64,000 nt of DNA from Phycisphaerae bacterium. GTDB lineage: Bacteria; Planctomycetota; Phycisphaerae; UBA1845; Fen-1342. The DNA is taken from positions 197,204 to 261,203 of the forward strand of contig JAJVHV010000003.1 of the NCBI GenBank assembly GCA_022072445.1, read 5' to 3'. Under the pieces are notes generated by a model that worked only from the letters and a program-made list of their open reading frames with translations, was not told where the DNA came from and made no database searches. The stretch's first letter is position 1. The number at the start of each line of letters is the position of its first letter. Below are positions 7,843-17,554 of the stretch, in pieces. Position numbers and translations under genes: made by a program.

Positions 7843-10800
7843 TCAAGGTTGCAGCCGGCCGGCGGCCTGCGCCGCGATGGCGCGGGGCGAGGGCGTCCCC
7901 ATCCACGCGGCGCACGTCGCCACCAGCCGCAGTTTGTCGATTGGCTTGCTGGCGTAGTCGTCGCAGCCGGCGTCCAGGCACTTCTGTCGGTCATCATCCA
8001 TCGCGTGCGCCGTCAGCGCCACAATCGCGATCGTGCTGCCCTGCTCGCGGAGCGTGCGGGCCAGCGAATAGCCGTCCAGCTCGGGCATCTGCATGTCGGT
8101 CAGCAGCAGGTCGTAGGGCCGGCCCGACGCCCGCGCCTGCTCCAGCATCGACAGAGCGATCACGCCGTCGTCCGCCACATCCACGGTCGCGCCGGCCTTC
8201 CGCAGGTGAAACGAGATCAGCCGCTGATTGTCGACGCCGTCCTCCGCCAGCAGAATCCGGCCGCTGAGTCGCACCGCAGCCGGCGGGGCGCTTTCCGCCG
8301 CGCTGGTCTCAACCACCTCGAGGCTGGCGCGGCGCTCGGCGCCGGCCGCCGCGACCAGCGGCAGATCGACGCGGAAGCATGAACCGCGGCCGGACGCGCT
8401 GTGCACGAGCGTCACCGATCCGCCCATCAGCTCCGCCAGTCGCCGGCTGATCGTCAACCCCAGGCCGGTGCCGCCGTGGCGGCGGGTCACGGTCGCGTCC
8501 GCCTGGCTGAAGGCCGCGAAGAGGCGCTGGGCCTGCTCGGAAGTCAGGCCCGGTCCGGTGTCGGTCACGTCGATCACCAGCCGTTCGCCGCCGGCGCGCG
8601 GCTCGGCCCGCGCCGCAATCGTCACGCTGCCCGTTTCCGTGAATTTGACCGCGTTACCTGCCAGGTTCATCAGAATCTGGCGCACGCGCGTCGGATCGCT
8701 GATGATGCGGTTGGGAACCGGCGAATCCAGCCGCACCGCCAGCGCGATGCCCTTTTCGACCGCCCGCGTGTGCAGCAGGCTCTCCACTTCGCGCAGCACG
8801 GTCAGGATCGGCGTGTCGATCGACTCGACCGTCATGCGTCCGGCGTCGATCTTGGAGAGATCGAGAATGTCGTTGATGATGCGCAGCAGGTGCCGGCCGG
8901 CCTCGCGGATCGTCTCGACGATCTGGGCATGCTCCTCCGGCGTCCGCGCCGCCTGCGCGTCGCTCCGCAGCAGATCGGCGAATCCCAGAATCGCTGTGAG
9001 CGGCGTGCGAATCTCGTGGCTCATGTTCGCCAGGAACTCGCTCTTGGCCCGGTTGGCGGCGACGGCGACGGCCTTGGCCTGCTTGAGCTCGGCCTCGGCC
9101 TGTTTCTTGTCGGTGATGTCGCGAAACGTCCAGAACCGGCCGTAGTAGTGTCCGTCGGTGCCGATCACCGGGGCGGAGAATCGGTCCAGAAAGCGGCCGT
9201 CGGTCAGCTCGATCTCGTCGCGGGCCGACTCGGCAGGGTGGGCGTAGAGATACATCACGCGCTTCAGGAAACCTTCCGGGTCGCGGACTTTTCCGACCAC
9301 GTATCGGAGCGTCGCGTCGTCTTCCGCCTGTTCCCGCAGCGTCGGCGGGAGCTGCCAGATGTCATCGAAGTGCCGGTTCTGGAGGAGCTTGCGCTGCTTG
9401 TCGTCGACGACCAGCAGCCCGTCCAGGATCGCCTCCGTCTGCGCCCGCAGAAACGCCGTCGTCGAGCGCAGCTCCGCATCCACCCGCTGCCGTTCCTCCT
9501 CCTCCAGTGCCAGCGAGACGAGGTTCGCGATGGCGATCGCGAACGTCTGCTCGTCCGCCGACCACTGCCGCGGCATGCCGAGGTACTCGTGGCAAACCAC
9601 GCCCTCGATCCGGCCCGCCAGGTGAATCGGTGCGTCCAGCATCGCCCGGATGCCAAGCGGTTTGAGATAGCTCTCGGAGAATTCGCGCGTCCGCGGATCG
9701 ATGGTCGCGTCGCCCGCGTCGATCACGTCCAGAGTCGCCAGTGCCTCGAAATACGCCGGGTAGTCTGCCGCCTTCAGCTCGGCCCCGCTCGAATGCCGAT
9801 CATCGGCGACCTCGTAGAGATCGAGGCAGTGAATCGCCGCACGCCCCGCGTCGTAGCGCCACACGCTGACGCGGTCAGCCCCCAGCGATTCGGCCGACGC
9901 CTCGGTGATCGCCGCGAGCCGCGCCGCGCCCGCGCTGCCCGACCGGTCGGAACGCGTCAGCGCGACCAGGGCGGTCTGCTGGCGGCGCAGCCGGGCCTCC
10001 CGCTCACGCTGCCGCTCTTCGGACGCGATGCGCTCAGTCATGTCGCGTCCGCTGCCGGCGATCCCCAGGAGCTTGCCGGTCTCGCTCCACACCGGCACCG
10101 CGTTGAATTCATAGGGCACCAGCCCGCGCCGCGTCCGCAGCCGCACCTCGGCCGTGCTGAAGCCCTTCTCGACGGCGGCCTGCAGCGCCGCCGCCACGCG
10201 CGCCGCCTCTTCAGGCGGCACGAAGTCGAGCGGCGTCATCTGCGCGATCTTTTCATGCTCGACGCCCGTGACGGTCTCGAGATTGCCGTTCCACCACGCG
10301 AGCCTGCCGTCCGGCGCCAGCATGCAGAGCACTTCCGGCACCGCGTTCGTGACGGCATCGAGCCTGGCGTGCATCGCCTCGGTCTGCCGCAGCAGCGCGG
10401 CGCGCGTCTGGTTGGACTGCTCGGCGGCCTCCGTCGCGGCCTCCAGCTCGCGGTGCTGCTCCGACAGCCGCGCGGTCATCTCGTTGAAGGCGTCGGCCAG
10501 CGCGCCCAGCTCGTCGTGCGCATGGCTCACGATGCGGTGCGCAAGGTCGCCGGCCGCGACCGCCTGCGTCGCCGTACTGAAGTCCTGAATCCGGCGGATG
10601 ATCGGCCGCACGAGACACAGCCCCAGCGCGAGGCCCACGACGATGCCGAGGGTGCTGACGATCCCAAGTTGGGTGTGTGCGCGCTGCGCCAGCATCAGGC
10701 TTTCGTGATGGGCGTATTCCGCGCGCTCCAGTTGAAGCTGCGTGATGACGTGCAGGCTTTCGTCAAGCGCCTTGAGTTGCGGAGCGACCTCGCGGGCGTA

Positions 10801-11289
10801 CTGCTTCAGCAGCTCGGCCCGCTCCTGCAGCAGAAGCGAGACCAGCAGCCGCTCCAGACCACGCTCCAGCGCCGGATGCGCCTCGGCCACCGTGCAGAGC
10901 GCGTGCTGCTCGCGCGAAAGCTGAGACTGCAGCGCGCCGTATTTGCTCAGCAGGGCGCGCATCTCCGGCTGCGACGCCAGCATCGGCTCGTCGTCGTAGC
11001 GCGCCAGACTCTGCGACAGCCGCACGCGGGCGCGGGCCAACTGCTGGCAGGCGGATGGGTGCCCGCTCTCGTCGGTCAACACCCGATGAATCCACAGCGT
11101 CAAATCGGCGCATTGGTCGCGCGCCTCCTGCGAACGCCACAATGGCAGCACCGCCTCGGTGTGCAGGGCCGCCAGCCGGCGCGAGAGCGTGTCGACGCTG
11201 CTGACCGCCACCAGGCTGGCGCTGCCGGCCACCGCCGCCACCGCCAGCACGATCGCCAGCACGAGTTTTGCGCTGATCGACAGCTTCAT
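7843..11289 (-). CDS. Hybrid sensor histidine kinase / response regulator (HAMP-PAS-GAF-PAS-HisKA-HATPase-REC)
   Basis: 1148-residue inner-membrane hybrid kinase. TM1 is at about 8-28, followed by a helical periplasmic sensor and TM2 at about 206-226. The cytoplasmic order is HAMP (to ~273), PAS (~313-425), GAF (~443-596), a second PAS (~616-723) ending in [13 protein letters not shown], HisKA with phospho-acceptor His in SHEIRTPL (~756), HATPase_c with DTGPGLT and GGTGLGL, and a C-terminal receiver with Asp in [12 protein letters not shown] (~1064) and the conserved Lys in ASKPID. Start set at [10 protein letters not shown], directly before TM1. It has no adjacent DNA-binding regulator or Hpt protein, so its output is unknown. 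Confidence 0.95.
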   Translation of the reverse strand: MKLSISAKLVLAIVLAVAAVAGSASLVAVSSVDTLSRRLAALHTEAVLPLWRSQEARDQCADLTLWIHRVLTDESGHPSACQQLARARVRLSQSLARYDDEPMLASQPEMRALLSKYGALQSQLSREQHALCTVAEAHPALERGLERLLVSLLLQERAELLKQYAREVAPQLKALDESLHVITQLQLERAEYAHHESLMLAQRAHTQLGIVSTLGIVVGLALGLCLVRPIIRRIQDFSTATQAVAAGDLAHRIVSHAHDELGALADAFNEMTARLSEQHRELEAATEAAEQSNQTRAALLRQTEAMHARLDAVTNAVPEVLCMLAPDGRLAWWNGNLETVTGVEHEKIAQMTPLDFVPPEEAARVAAALQAAVEKGFSTAEVRLRTRRGLVPYEFNAVPVWSETGKLLGIAGSGRDMTERIASEERQREREARLRRQQTALVALTRSDRSGSAGAARLAAITEASAESLGADRVSVWRYDAGRAAIHCLDLYEVADDRHSSGAELKAADYPAYFEALATLDVIDAGDATIDPRTREFSESYLKPLGIRAMLDAPIHLAGRIEGVVCHEYLGMPRQWSADEQTFAIAIANLVSLALEEEERQRVDAELRSTTAFLRAQTEAILDGLLVVDDKQRKLLQNRHFDDIWQLPPTLREQAEDDATLRYVVGKVRDPEGFLKRVMYLYAHPAESARDEIELTDGRFLDRFSAPVIGTDGHYYGRFWTFRDITDKKQAEAELKQAKAVAVAANRAKSEFLANMSHEIRTPLTAILGFADLLRSDAQAARTPEEHAQIVETIREAGRHLLRIINDILDLSKIDAGRMTVESIDTPILTVLREVESLLHTRAVEKGIALAVRLDSPVPNRIISDPTRVRQILMNLAGNAVKFTETGSVTIAARAEPRAGGERLVIDVTDTGPGLTSEQAQRLFAAFSQADATVTRRHGGTGLGLTISRRLAELMGGSVTLVHSASGRGSCFRVDLPLVAAAGAERRASLEVVETSAAESAPPAAVRLSGRILLAEDGVDNQRLISFHLRKAGATVDVADDGVIALSMLEQARASGRPYDLLLTDMQMPELDGYSLARTLREQGSTIAIVALTAHAMDDDRQKCLDAGCDDYASKPIDKLRLVATCAAWMGTPSPRAIAAQAAGRLQP

Positions 11290-11560
11290 CGGGTTTCGTC
11301 CCACGACGCCGGGGCATCGCCGTACCCTTCGGAGGCCAAAGGGTCGAACGCTGCCGCCATCGGTTCCTATCGGCGGTCGGCGGCGCGGCACGCTCCCGCG
11401 GCGCTAGGAATTGCGCCTGGGTCGGTGCAATGGCCGATCGCACAGTCGCGTGCGTAGCAGTGCGTAGGGATTCCGCCTAGCGCGCCCGGGCAGCGATCGA
11501 GCGCGAGCGGGCTGTGTCAGGTGTGTCATCGGTGCGACGGGCAGTTCCGCGCCGAGTCGC

Positions 11561-12583
11561 CTAGGGCTCCGGCAAGACGCCGCCGCCGTTGCCCGATGGG
11601 CCGGGCGTGCAGCTTGAGCCGTAGTTCGTCAGCACGTTGACCAGGTCGCGATAATCGACGTCGCCATCGGCGTCGGTGTCGCCGTCGCTGGGAGTGACGC
11701 TGTCGCGCCGCCCGTAGTTGCGCAGCAGCGTGCGCAGGTCGCCTGGGCCGACACGGTCGTCGCCGCTCACGTCGCCGACGCAGTCCGGCACGAACGTGAC
11801 TTTCCAGTCGCCGGTCAGAACGAGCACGCCGTAACCGTCGTTGTTATCGCTCGTGTTGTCGATGACGACGATTGTGTCGGGCTCGATCTCATCGAGTCCC
11901 ATACCCGCCGCCGGGAAGTCGAAGCTCACGCGGGCGCTGTCCTTGCCGTTCGGCTCGGAATTGTTGATGTCGTCGGGCAGCGGATCGGCGTCGCCGGGAT
12001 TCCAGAACGAGCGTGGCGATTGCAGCAAGCCACTGTCCCATAACCGCAGCAGGTCGTCGGGAAGCCGCTCGTGATTGTCGTTCGCATACATGAGCATCGC
12101 CTGGCCCAGCCGGCGCAGGTGCGCCCGCGCCAGCGCCACGCGCGTGGGCGTCGGCGTGGCGTTCGGCGGATCGGTCTCCACGACGCCGTCAACGGTCACG
12201 AAGCTGACGAACTGGCCGGCGTTGTTTTCGGGCGTATTGTCGGCGATGAACGGGTCGTCCATCACGTAGTCCTTCGTGAGCACCCAGTCGAAGCTGATGC
12301 GGGCGCTGTTCGGCGCGTTGGGGACCGCGTTGTCGATCGTCTCGGGCGGCGGGTCGGCGTCGCCGGGATGCCAGAACGTGACAGCCTGCTCGACGTAGTC
12401 CGGATACAACTCGGAGAGGTCCTCGGGCGGCTTGCCGTCGTGGTCGTTGAGGAACACGGCGTAGCCCAACTGGAGCTGGTGCATGCGCTGCTGAGCGACC
12501 TTCGCGTCCGAGAAGACGTCGAATGCCAGGGCGGTGAGAGTGCCGTGGACGACGATGACGATGGCGACAAACCGGCGCGGCAT
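11561..12583 (-). CDS. Secreted protein with duplicated pilin-like module and dockerin-like EF-hand tail
   Basis: 340-residue predicted secreted protein, function unknown. A hydrophobic N-terminus (VAIVIVVHGTLTALAF) acts as signal or anchor. Two modules resemble each other and the globular part of DUF1559-type pilins: QRMHQLQLGYAVFLNDHDGKPP and HLRRLGQAMLMYANDNHERLP, each followed by a Pro-Asp-Leu stretch, W(H/N)PGDADP and an SAR(I/V)SFD strand. The C-terminus has a pair of calcium-binding loops (GDVSGDDRVGPGDL, DTDADGDVDYRDL) as in planctomycete dockerin-like domains. Start at 12583 chosen because AGGGG lies 7 nt upstream; an ATG 6 nt earlier is too close to that site. Confidence 0.72.
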   Translation of the reverse strand: MPRRFVAIVIVVHGTLTALAFDVFSDAKVAQQRMHQLQLGYAVFLNDHDGKPPEDLSELYPDYVEQAVTFWHPGDADPPPETIDNAVPNAPNSARISFDWVLTKDYVMDDPFIADNTPENNAGQFVSFVTVDGVVETDPPNATPTPTRVALARAHLRRLGQAMLMYANDNHERLPDDLLRLWDSGLLQSPRSFWNPGDADPLPDDINNSEPNGKDSARVSFDFPAAGMGLDEIEPDTIVVIDNTSDNNDGYGVLVLTGDWKVTFVPDCVGDVSGDDRVGPGDLRTLLRNYGRRDSVTPSDGDTDADGDVDYRDLVNVLTNYGSSCTPGPSGNGGGVLPEP

Positions 12584-12781
12584 GATCATTCCCCTGTGTT
12601 CAAAGCCCAGGCAGCCATACCAAGGATCGGAAGTTTGGCTGGCTCGATCCAGTGGCTCGCGCCGTGCTTGCGTGCGAGCGCCCCCGCACGTACGATTCGC
12701 TGGTCTTATCGGGCAAGTGAGCATTCTAACGCGATCGCGCCGCGTTTGCAGCCACGGGCGATTTCGGAGCGGCGGCGTCGC

Positions 12782-12810
12782 TTGCGTCCATGCAATGCGT
12801 TCGCTATAAA
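12782..12810 (+). promoter_or_regulatory. Sigma70-type promoter of acpP-fabF
   Basis: TTGCGT at 12782-12787 and TATAAA at 12805-12810 are 17 nt apart, a good match to the housekeeping consensus. A start site near 12817 would give a leader of about 40 nt with GGAGG just before the acpP start. Confidence 0.6.
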
Positions 12811-12855
12811 GCGCGGTCTATTTGGCCCGGTGAGAGCGGCCCGGAGGAACACGAC

Positions 12856-13110
12856 GTGCCCGATCGAGCAACCGTTGAAGAGAAGGTGAAGACGATCGTC
12901 GCCGAGCAGATGGGCGTTTCCAAGGATGAAATCTCGAACGAAACCTCGTTCGTGAACGACCTGAACGCCGATTCGCTCGATACGGTCGAGCTCGTCATGG
13001 AATTCGAGGACGCGTTCGAGACGAGCATTCCCGACGAGGACGCGGAAAAGATTCAAACCGTCGGGCAGGCGATCGACTACATCATGGCGCACGCCGCCGG
13101 CGCGAAATAA
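12856..13110 (+). CDS. acpP: Acyl carrier protein
   Basis: 84-residue acyl carrier protein that carries growing fatty acyl chains on a 4'-phosphopantetheine arm. The attachment serine is Ser40 in NADSLDTVE, and the acidic helix II ([20 protein letters not shown]) is typical. The start is GTG 12856, with GGAGG 8 nt upstream; longer in-frame starts upstream would run through the promoter. It lies 24 nt before fabF, the usual acpP-fabF pairing of fatty acid synthesis. Confidence 0.96.
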   Translation: MPDRATVEEKVKTIVAEQMGVSKDEISNETSFVNDLNADSLDTVELVMEFEDAFETSIPDEDAEKIQTVGQAIDYIMAHAAGAK

Positions 13111-13134
13111 CCCGGCGTGGGCGGGTCTCCTGGC

Positions 13135-14373
13135 ATGTCCGATCGTCGCGTCGTCATTACCGGCCTTGGGGCCGTCACCCCGCTCGGCGCCTCGGTGCCG
13201 GCGTTCTGGGACGGACTGATCTCCTCGCGCTGCGGCGTTCGGTCGATCACGCACTTCGACGCCTCCCCATTTGACGTTCGCTTTGGCGGGACGTGCAGCG
13301 ACTTTGACCCCTCGATCCGCATCGATCGCCGCATGCTGAAGCGCATGGATCCGTGCGCGCAGTTCGCGGTTGCGGCGGCGGCGGAGGCGGTCGAGGATTC
13401 GGGGCTTGACCTGAACACGATCGACCTGGGGCGGGCGGGGGTGATTCTGGGCAGCGGGATCGGCGGACTGCTCGAAATCGAAGAGCAGATCGACCGGCTG
13501 CGGACAAAGGGGCCTGACAAGGTTTCGGCGTTCACGATCCCGAAGCTGATGGTCAACGCCAGTTCCGGGCACATTTCGATTCGTTTCGGCTTTCAGGGCA
13601 TTTCGACCGCCGTCTCGACCGCGTGTGCTTCCGCCACCAACGCGATGGTGGACGCGGTGCAGGCGCTGCGACGGGGCGAGGCCGACGTGGTGATCACGGG
13701 CGGCACGGAGGCGGCGCTGACGCCACTGGGGCTGGCGGCATTTGCAGCGATGAAGGCGCTCAGTACGCGCAATGGCGACCCGGCCCGCGCGTCGCGGCCG
13801 TTCGACCGCGATCGCGACGGCTTTGTCATGGCCGAGGGCGCCGGCATCCTGGTCTTCGAGGACTACGAACACGCCCGCCGCCGCGGCGCACGCATCTACT
13901 GCGAGGTGGTGGGCGCGGGGGTGACGTCGGACGCGTTCGACATGGTTCAGCCGGACGAGAGCGGCCGCGGCGCGGCCCGTGCCATGCAGCGGGCGCTGGC
14001 GTACGCGCGGCTGAACACGACCGACGTGCAGTACATCAACGCGCACGCCACCAGCACGCCGCTGGGCGATGCAATCGAGTCGCAGGCGATTCAGTCTGTT
14101 TTCGGCGCTCACGCCCGCAAGCTGGCGGTCAGCAGCACCAAGGGCGCGACCGGACACCTGCTGGGTGCCAGCGGCGGCGTCGAGATGATCGCCTGTGTGC
14201 TGGCCATCCGGCACTCGACGCTGCCGCCGACCATCAATCTCGAGAACCCCGATCCGCGGTGTGAGCTGGACTACGTCGCGAATCACGCGCGCGACGCGCG
14301 CGTCTCGATCGTGATGAACAACTCCTTCGGCTTCGGCGGCCACAACGGCTGCCTGATCGTCAAGTCCATCTAG
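13135..14373 (+). CDS. fabF: 3-oxoacyl-[ACP] synthase II
   Basis: 412-residue ketoacyl-ACP synthase II, the chain-elongating condensing enzyme of type II fatty acid synthesis. The catalytic triad Cys-His-His is visible: Cys164 in STACASATNA, His304 in NAHATSTPLGD and His341 in KGATGHLLGASGG. The C-terminal NNSFGFGGHNG loop is intact, and the length matches FabF (about 410-415). The start MSDRRVVITGLG is the usual beginning of the thiolase fold. Co-transcribed with acpP. Confidence 0.97.
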   Translation: MSDRRVVITGLGAVTPLGASVPAFWDGLISSRCGVRSITHFDASPFDVRFGGTCSDFDPSIRIDRRMLKRMDPCAQFAVAAAAEAVEDSGLDLNTIDLGRAGVILGSGIGGLLEIEEQIDRLRTKGPDKVSAFTIPKLMVNASSGHISIRFGFQGISTAVSTACASATNAMVDAVQALRRGEADVVITGGTEAALTPLGLAAFAAMKALSTRNGDPARASRPFDRDRDGFVMAEGAGILVFEDYEHARRRGARIYCEVVGAGVTSDAFDMVQPDESGRGAARAMQRALAYARLNTTDVQYINAHATSTPLGDAIESQAIQSVFGAHARKLAVSSTKGATGHLLGASGGVEMIACVLAIRHSTLPPTINLENPDPRCELDYVANHARDARVSIVMNNSFGFGGHNGCLIVKSI

Positions 14374-14386
14374 GCCACGTTCATCA

Positions 14387-14428
14387 GAGCACGAAGCGCC
14401 AGCGAGTGCAGCCGGGGCGGCTGCTCTC
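14387..14428. repeat. Dispersed palindromic repeat, family B (inverted copy)
   Basis: Just after fabF. Its reverse complement reads GAGAGCAGCCGCCCC followed by GGCTGCACTCGCTGGCG and CTTCGTGCTC, matching the copy at 22936-22986 and in part those at 55997-56088. The core GCAGCC/GGCTGC is self-complementary. The rest of the 14429-14588 gap shows no gene. Confidence 0.75.
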
Positions 14429-14588
14429 CGGTCAAGCTGGATCGTTTGACTTCGGCTCGCTCATAGATGCCACCCGTCCTCCATTTTCGGCCAAGCTGCG
14501 TGCCACTCAATCGCACGGCGGCACTCGGCGTTCGGCGATGACAAGCGTATGATCGTAGTTCGATACGCAACCGCGCAGGAGGCCGCTC

Positions 14589-15923
14589 ATGCAGACCACG
14601 CTCGAGAAGACGTTCGCCGCCGAAATCGCCCAGCTTCACGAAACACGCACCTACAAGAAGGCCAACGAGCTCCAGGCGCCGCAGGCGCCGCGGACGCGGA
14701 TGGATGGGCGGCCGGTCATCAACCTGTCTTCGAATAACTACCTGGCGCTGGCGAACCACCCGAAGGTCGTCGCGGCGGCCAAGCTGGCGCTGGACAAGTT
14801 CGGGCTGGGGACAGCCAGCGTTCGCTTCATCTGCGGCACCATGACCTGCCACCTCGAGCTGGAGCGCAAGATCGCCCAGTTCATCGGCTGCGAGGCGAGC
14901 ACCACCTTCATCTCGTGCTGGGACGCCAACGTCGGCGTCATGCCGACGCTCTGCCCGACGCCGGAAGATGCGATCTTCTCCGATGCGCTGAACCACGCGT
15001 CGATCATCGACGCCATCCGCCTCAGCAAGGCGCAGCGCTTCATCTACAAGCATCGCAATCTGAAAGAGCTCGAGACAATGCTCAATTCGCCGGAGGCGAA
15101 GAAGTCGCGCAACCGGCTGATTATCACCGACGGCGTCTTCAGCATGGAAGGCGACATCGCCGACCTGCCGGCTCTCAAGGAGCTCGCGACGCGGCACGAC
15201 GCCCTGCTGGTGATCGACGAATCGCACGCCACCGGCGTGCTCGGCGCCACCGGCCGCGGCACCGCGGAGCATTTCGGCGTCCTCGGCGAGGGGACCCTCC
15301 AGATCAGCACGCTGGGCAAGGCGCTGGGCGGGGCGTGCGGCGGCTACGTGGCAGGCTCGCAGGTCGTGTGCGACTACCTGGTGCAGAAGGCCCGTCCGCA
15401 GCTCTTCTCGAACGCGCTGCCGCCGGCGGTGTGCTACGGCAGCATGGCGGCGATCGACGTGCTGATGGGGACGGCGACGGGTTCCCCATCGACGGGTTCC
15501 CCATCGACGGGGAGCATCGGCGTCCCGCCGGTATCCGGTAGCACCCGCGTCCCGCCGGTATCCGGTGGCATCGGCGTCCCGCCGGTCGAATCGGACTCCG
15601 GCCCCGCGCTGCTGGCACGTCTCCGCGACAACGTGGCGCACTTCCGCGCCGGAATGAAAGACCTCGGCCTCAAGACGCTCGAAGGCGTCACGCCGATCGT
15701 CCCGGTCATGGTCGGCGAGACGGCGACGGCGATCGCGATGCAGAAGGCGCTGCTGGAGCAGGGCGTGTTCGTCAGTGGCTTCGGCTACCCCGTGGTGCCC
15801 AAGGGCGAAGCCCGGCTGCGCTGCCAGGTCTCCGCCGGCCACACGCGCGACGACCTGAATCAATGCCTCGCGGCGTTTCGCACCGTCGCGGAGAAGTTCC
15901 CCGAGAGCTGCGGGAAGCACTGA
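14589..15923 (+). CDS. kbl: Glycine C-acetyltransferase-like (2-amino-3-ketobutyrate CoA ligase) with repeat insertion
   Basis: 444-residue PLP enzyme of the alpha-oxoamine synthase family. It is closest in appearance to KBL, which joins acetyl-CoA and glycine or runs the reverse step of threonine breakdown. Motifs: FSSNNYLALANHP-type entry (LSSNNYLALANHP), DALNHASIIDAIRLSK, VIDESHATGVLG and the PLP lysine at about 244 in STLGKALGGACGGYV. Normal KBL has about 395-400 residues; the excess is an insertion at about 298-335 encoded by short tandem repeats (see 15479-15592). No threonine dehydrogenase gene is adjacent, so the pathway is not confirmed. ATG 14589 follows GGAGG by 6 nt. Confidence 0.88.
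   Translation: MQTTLEKTFAAEIAQLHETRTYKKANELQAPQAPRTRMDGRPVINLSSNNYLALANHPKVVAAAKLALDKFGLGTASVRFICGTMTCHLELERKIAQFIGCEASTTFISCWDANVGVMPTLCPTPEDAIFSDALNHASIIDAIRLSKAQRFIYKHRNLKELETMLNSPEAKKSRNRLIITDGVFSMEGDIADLPALKELATRHDALLVIDESHATGVLGATGRGTAEHFGVLGEGTLQISTLGKALGGACGGYVAGSQVVCDYLVQKARPQLFSNALPPAVCYGSMAAIDVLMGTATGSPSTGSPSTGSIGVPPVSGSTRVPPVSGGIGVPPVESDSGPALLARLRDNVAHFRAGMKDLGLKTLEGVTPIVPVMVGETATAIAMQKALLEQGVFVSGFGYPVVPKGEARLRCQVSAGHTRDDLNQCLAAFRTVAEKFPESCGKH
15479..15592 (+). repeat. In-frame tandem repeats inserted in the kbl-like gene
   Basis: Two parts. A 15-nt unit beginning GTTCCCCATCGACGG occurs twice (about 15479-15511). A 27-nt unit, AGCATCGGCGTCCCGCC plus GGTATCCGGT, occurs at 15513-15539, 15540-15566 and partly at 15567-15592. 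The encoded peptide is a Gly/Ser/Pro repeat of the GVPPVSG type. The reverse strand reads TGGTPxPP, a pattern I know from short dispersed repeats in planctomycetes and cyanobacteria. The frame is preserved. Confidence 0.85.
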
Positions 15924-16035
15924 TAACGCCGCGCCCGACTCGAACGCCGGCCGATATAATGCCGGTAAACGCGTGTGATGGCGCAATCGAGCGATCCGAC
16001 GCACGGATCTCCCGCCGGTTGCACGGAAGGCGCCC

Positions 16036-16641
16036 ATGGTCGTACGAACACCCACCACGAAAGTCCGGCGGCCCGGATACTCGGGCCTCGTGCTGACCGC
16101 CGAGGAATACCTGGCGCTGCCGCCCGATGGGAATCGCTACGAGCTGATCGACGGAGTGGTCGTCATGTCGCCGAGCCCGCGCAACACGCATCAACTCGTG
16201 ATGCTTGGAATCGTCTCTCAGCTTCGCGCGTTCGTCGTTGAACGCGGATTGGGGCTGGTGCTCGTCGAAGCGGACGTGGTGCTCGAGGCCCGTCCGCGGC
16301 GAAGAGGCAAGGTCTTCCGGCCGGAGATGCACTTCATCCGCGCGGAGCGCGTCGCGCAGCTCGGCGAGCGGACGCAGATTGCACCCGACGTCGTGCTGGA
16401 GGTGATTTCGCCCGAGTCGCGCGGCGCGGACGAGGAGACCAAGTACCGCGACTACGAGACCGCGGGCGTCGCCGAATACTGGCTGGTCGACCCGATCGAC
16501 GAGACGATGACGTTTTACCGGCTGCAAGACGGCAAGTATGCCGCGACGGCGGTAAGTCCGCTCTCCTTTGAAAGCCAGGCGGTTCCGGGCTTCAAGCTCG
16601 ATCTGGCGCGGGTTCGAGCGGCGTTTCATGCGCTGAAGTGA
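16036..16641 (+). CDS. Uma2 family endonuclease-like protein (DUF820)
   Basis: 201-residue Uma2/DUF820 protein of the PD-(D/E)XK nuclease fold. Visible family motifs: RYELIDGVVVMSPSP, the core strand-turn IAPDVVLEVISPESR, KYRDYETAGVAEYWLVDPID. In many members the nuclease acid sits in a P-D-x-x-F strand; here that spot reads FRPEMHF, which may still serve. The biological role of the family is unsettled, and it is often multicopy and near mobile or toxin genes. A TATAAT at 15955-15960 may be its -10 box. First gene of the accessory island 16036-19357. Confidence 0.88.
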   Translation: MVVRTPTTKVRRPGYSGLVLTAEEYLALPPDGNRYELIDGVVVMSPSPRNTHQLVMLGIVSQLRAFVVERGLGLVLVEADVVLEARPRRRGKVFRPEMHFIRAERVAQLGERTQIAPDVVLEVISPESRGADEETKYRDYETAGVAEYWLVDPIDETMTFYRLQDGKYAATAVSPLSFESQAVPGFKLDLARVRAAFHALK

Positions 16642-16726
16642 CGCGGGACTACGAGCCTCGACGCGCGAGGCCGAGAGCGATATCCTCAGCTCACGAACAT
16701 CCAGCACTGAGATCGGACGAATTACG

Positions 16727-17554
16727 ATGGCCACTTCGGCAAACCCGCCGCTGCCGGACTACGACTCTCCGCCGGTGATCGAGGTCGTTTGCGGTTTCCA
16801 GTTTGCGCCCCTTGATCGCTTCTTGGCGACGAGCTTCGGGTTACTGTGGGAGCGTTTCAGAGCTGAGTACCCGATTTGCGAGCAACACCCTCCGTTGGTT
16901 CAAGTCACCGAGCGACTGGGGCAACCGATTGCCGAAGAGTCGCAGGTCGAGTTTTCGAGTGAGTTTCCATTGCCGCGGATCTTCTTCGTGCATCGGTCGC
17001 CCTGTTGGCTGATTCAGGTACAAAACGATCGATTTCTTCACAATTGGCGCAAGCAAGACGAAGCAGACGCGTATCCCCGTTTTCCCGAGGTTTTCGGGAA
17101 GTTTTGGGCGGCATGGGAGCAGTTTCTCCGATTCTGTGACGACGAGAAGCTCGGGACACCGCGGCTGAACCAGCTCGAGGTAACGTACATCAATCACGTT
17201 GTGCAAGGCGAAGGCTGGGACGGAATGGATACGATCGGCGGTGTCTTTCCGGATATTGGATGGCGGACCCCGCGTTCGTTCCTGCCAACGCTCGAGTCGG
17301 TCAATTGGACGGCCAGTTTTGCCCTGCCGGAAACTACCGGCCGGCTTCACGCATCGGTGCGTCACGCCGTCAGGCGTCGGGACTCCCGGGCAGTCCTCTT
17401 GTGCGAGCTCACGGCCCGCGGTCTACCAAGGCGCCTCGATCACGACTCCGTTCGCAACTGGTTCCAGCTGGGCCGAGAGTGGATTGTGCGAGGTTTTGCA
17501 GACCTGACGGGCGAACGCATCCAGACGGAAATCTGGAAAAGGAGGTCGGTGTGA
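16727..17554 (+). CDS. TIGR04255 family protein
   Basis: 275 residues, matching the sporadically distributed TIGR04255 family. Motifs: N-terminal YDSPPVIEVVCGFQFAPL, central LIQVQNDRFLHNWRK, RLNQLEVTYINHV and the C-terminal NWFQLGREWIVRGFADLT. No enzyme activity is known, and no catalytic residues are evident. It ends in a GTGA overlap with the next gene, which is followed by a PIN toxin. Many family members lie beside such genes, so a role in a toxin-antitoxin or defence cassette is plausible but unproven. Its base composition is less GC-rich than the surrounding metabolic genes, as expected for transferred DNA. Confidence 0.85.
   Translation: MATSANPPLPDYDSPPVIEVVCGFQFAPLDRFLATSFGLLWERFRAEYPICEQHPPLVQVTERLGQPIAEESQVEFSSEFPLPRIFFVHRSPCWLIQVQNDRFLHNWRKQDEADAYPRFPEVFGKFWAAWEQFLRFCDDEKLGTPRLNQLEVTYINHVVQGEGWDGMDTIGGVFPDIGWRTPRSFLPTLESVNWTASFALPETTGRLHASVRHAVRRRDSRAVLLCELTARGLPRRLDHDSVRNWFQLGREWIVRGFADLTGERIQTEIWKRRSV

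Noticed and set aside
8401-11457. 1018-residue plus-strand open frame opposite the histidine kinase
   Set aside because: Opposite-strand shadow of a clear kinase gene; no recognisable domain and typical antisense amino acid bias.
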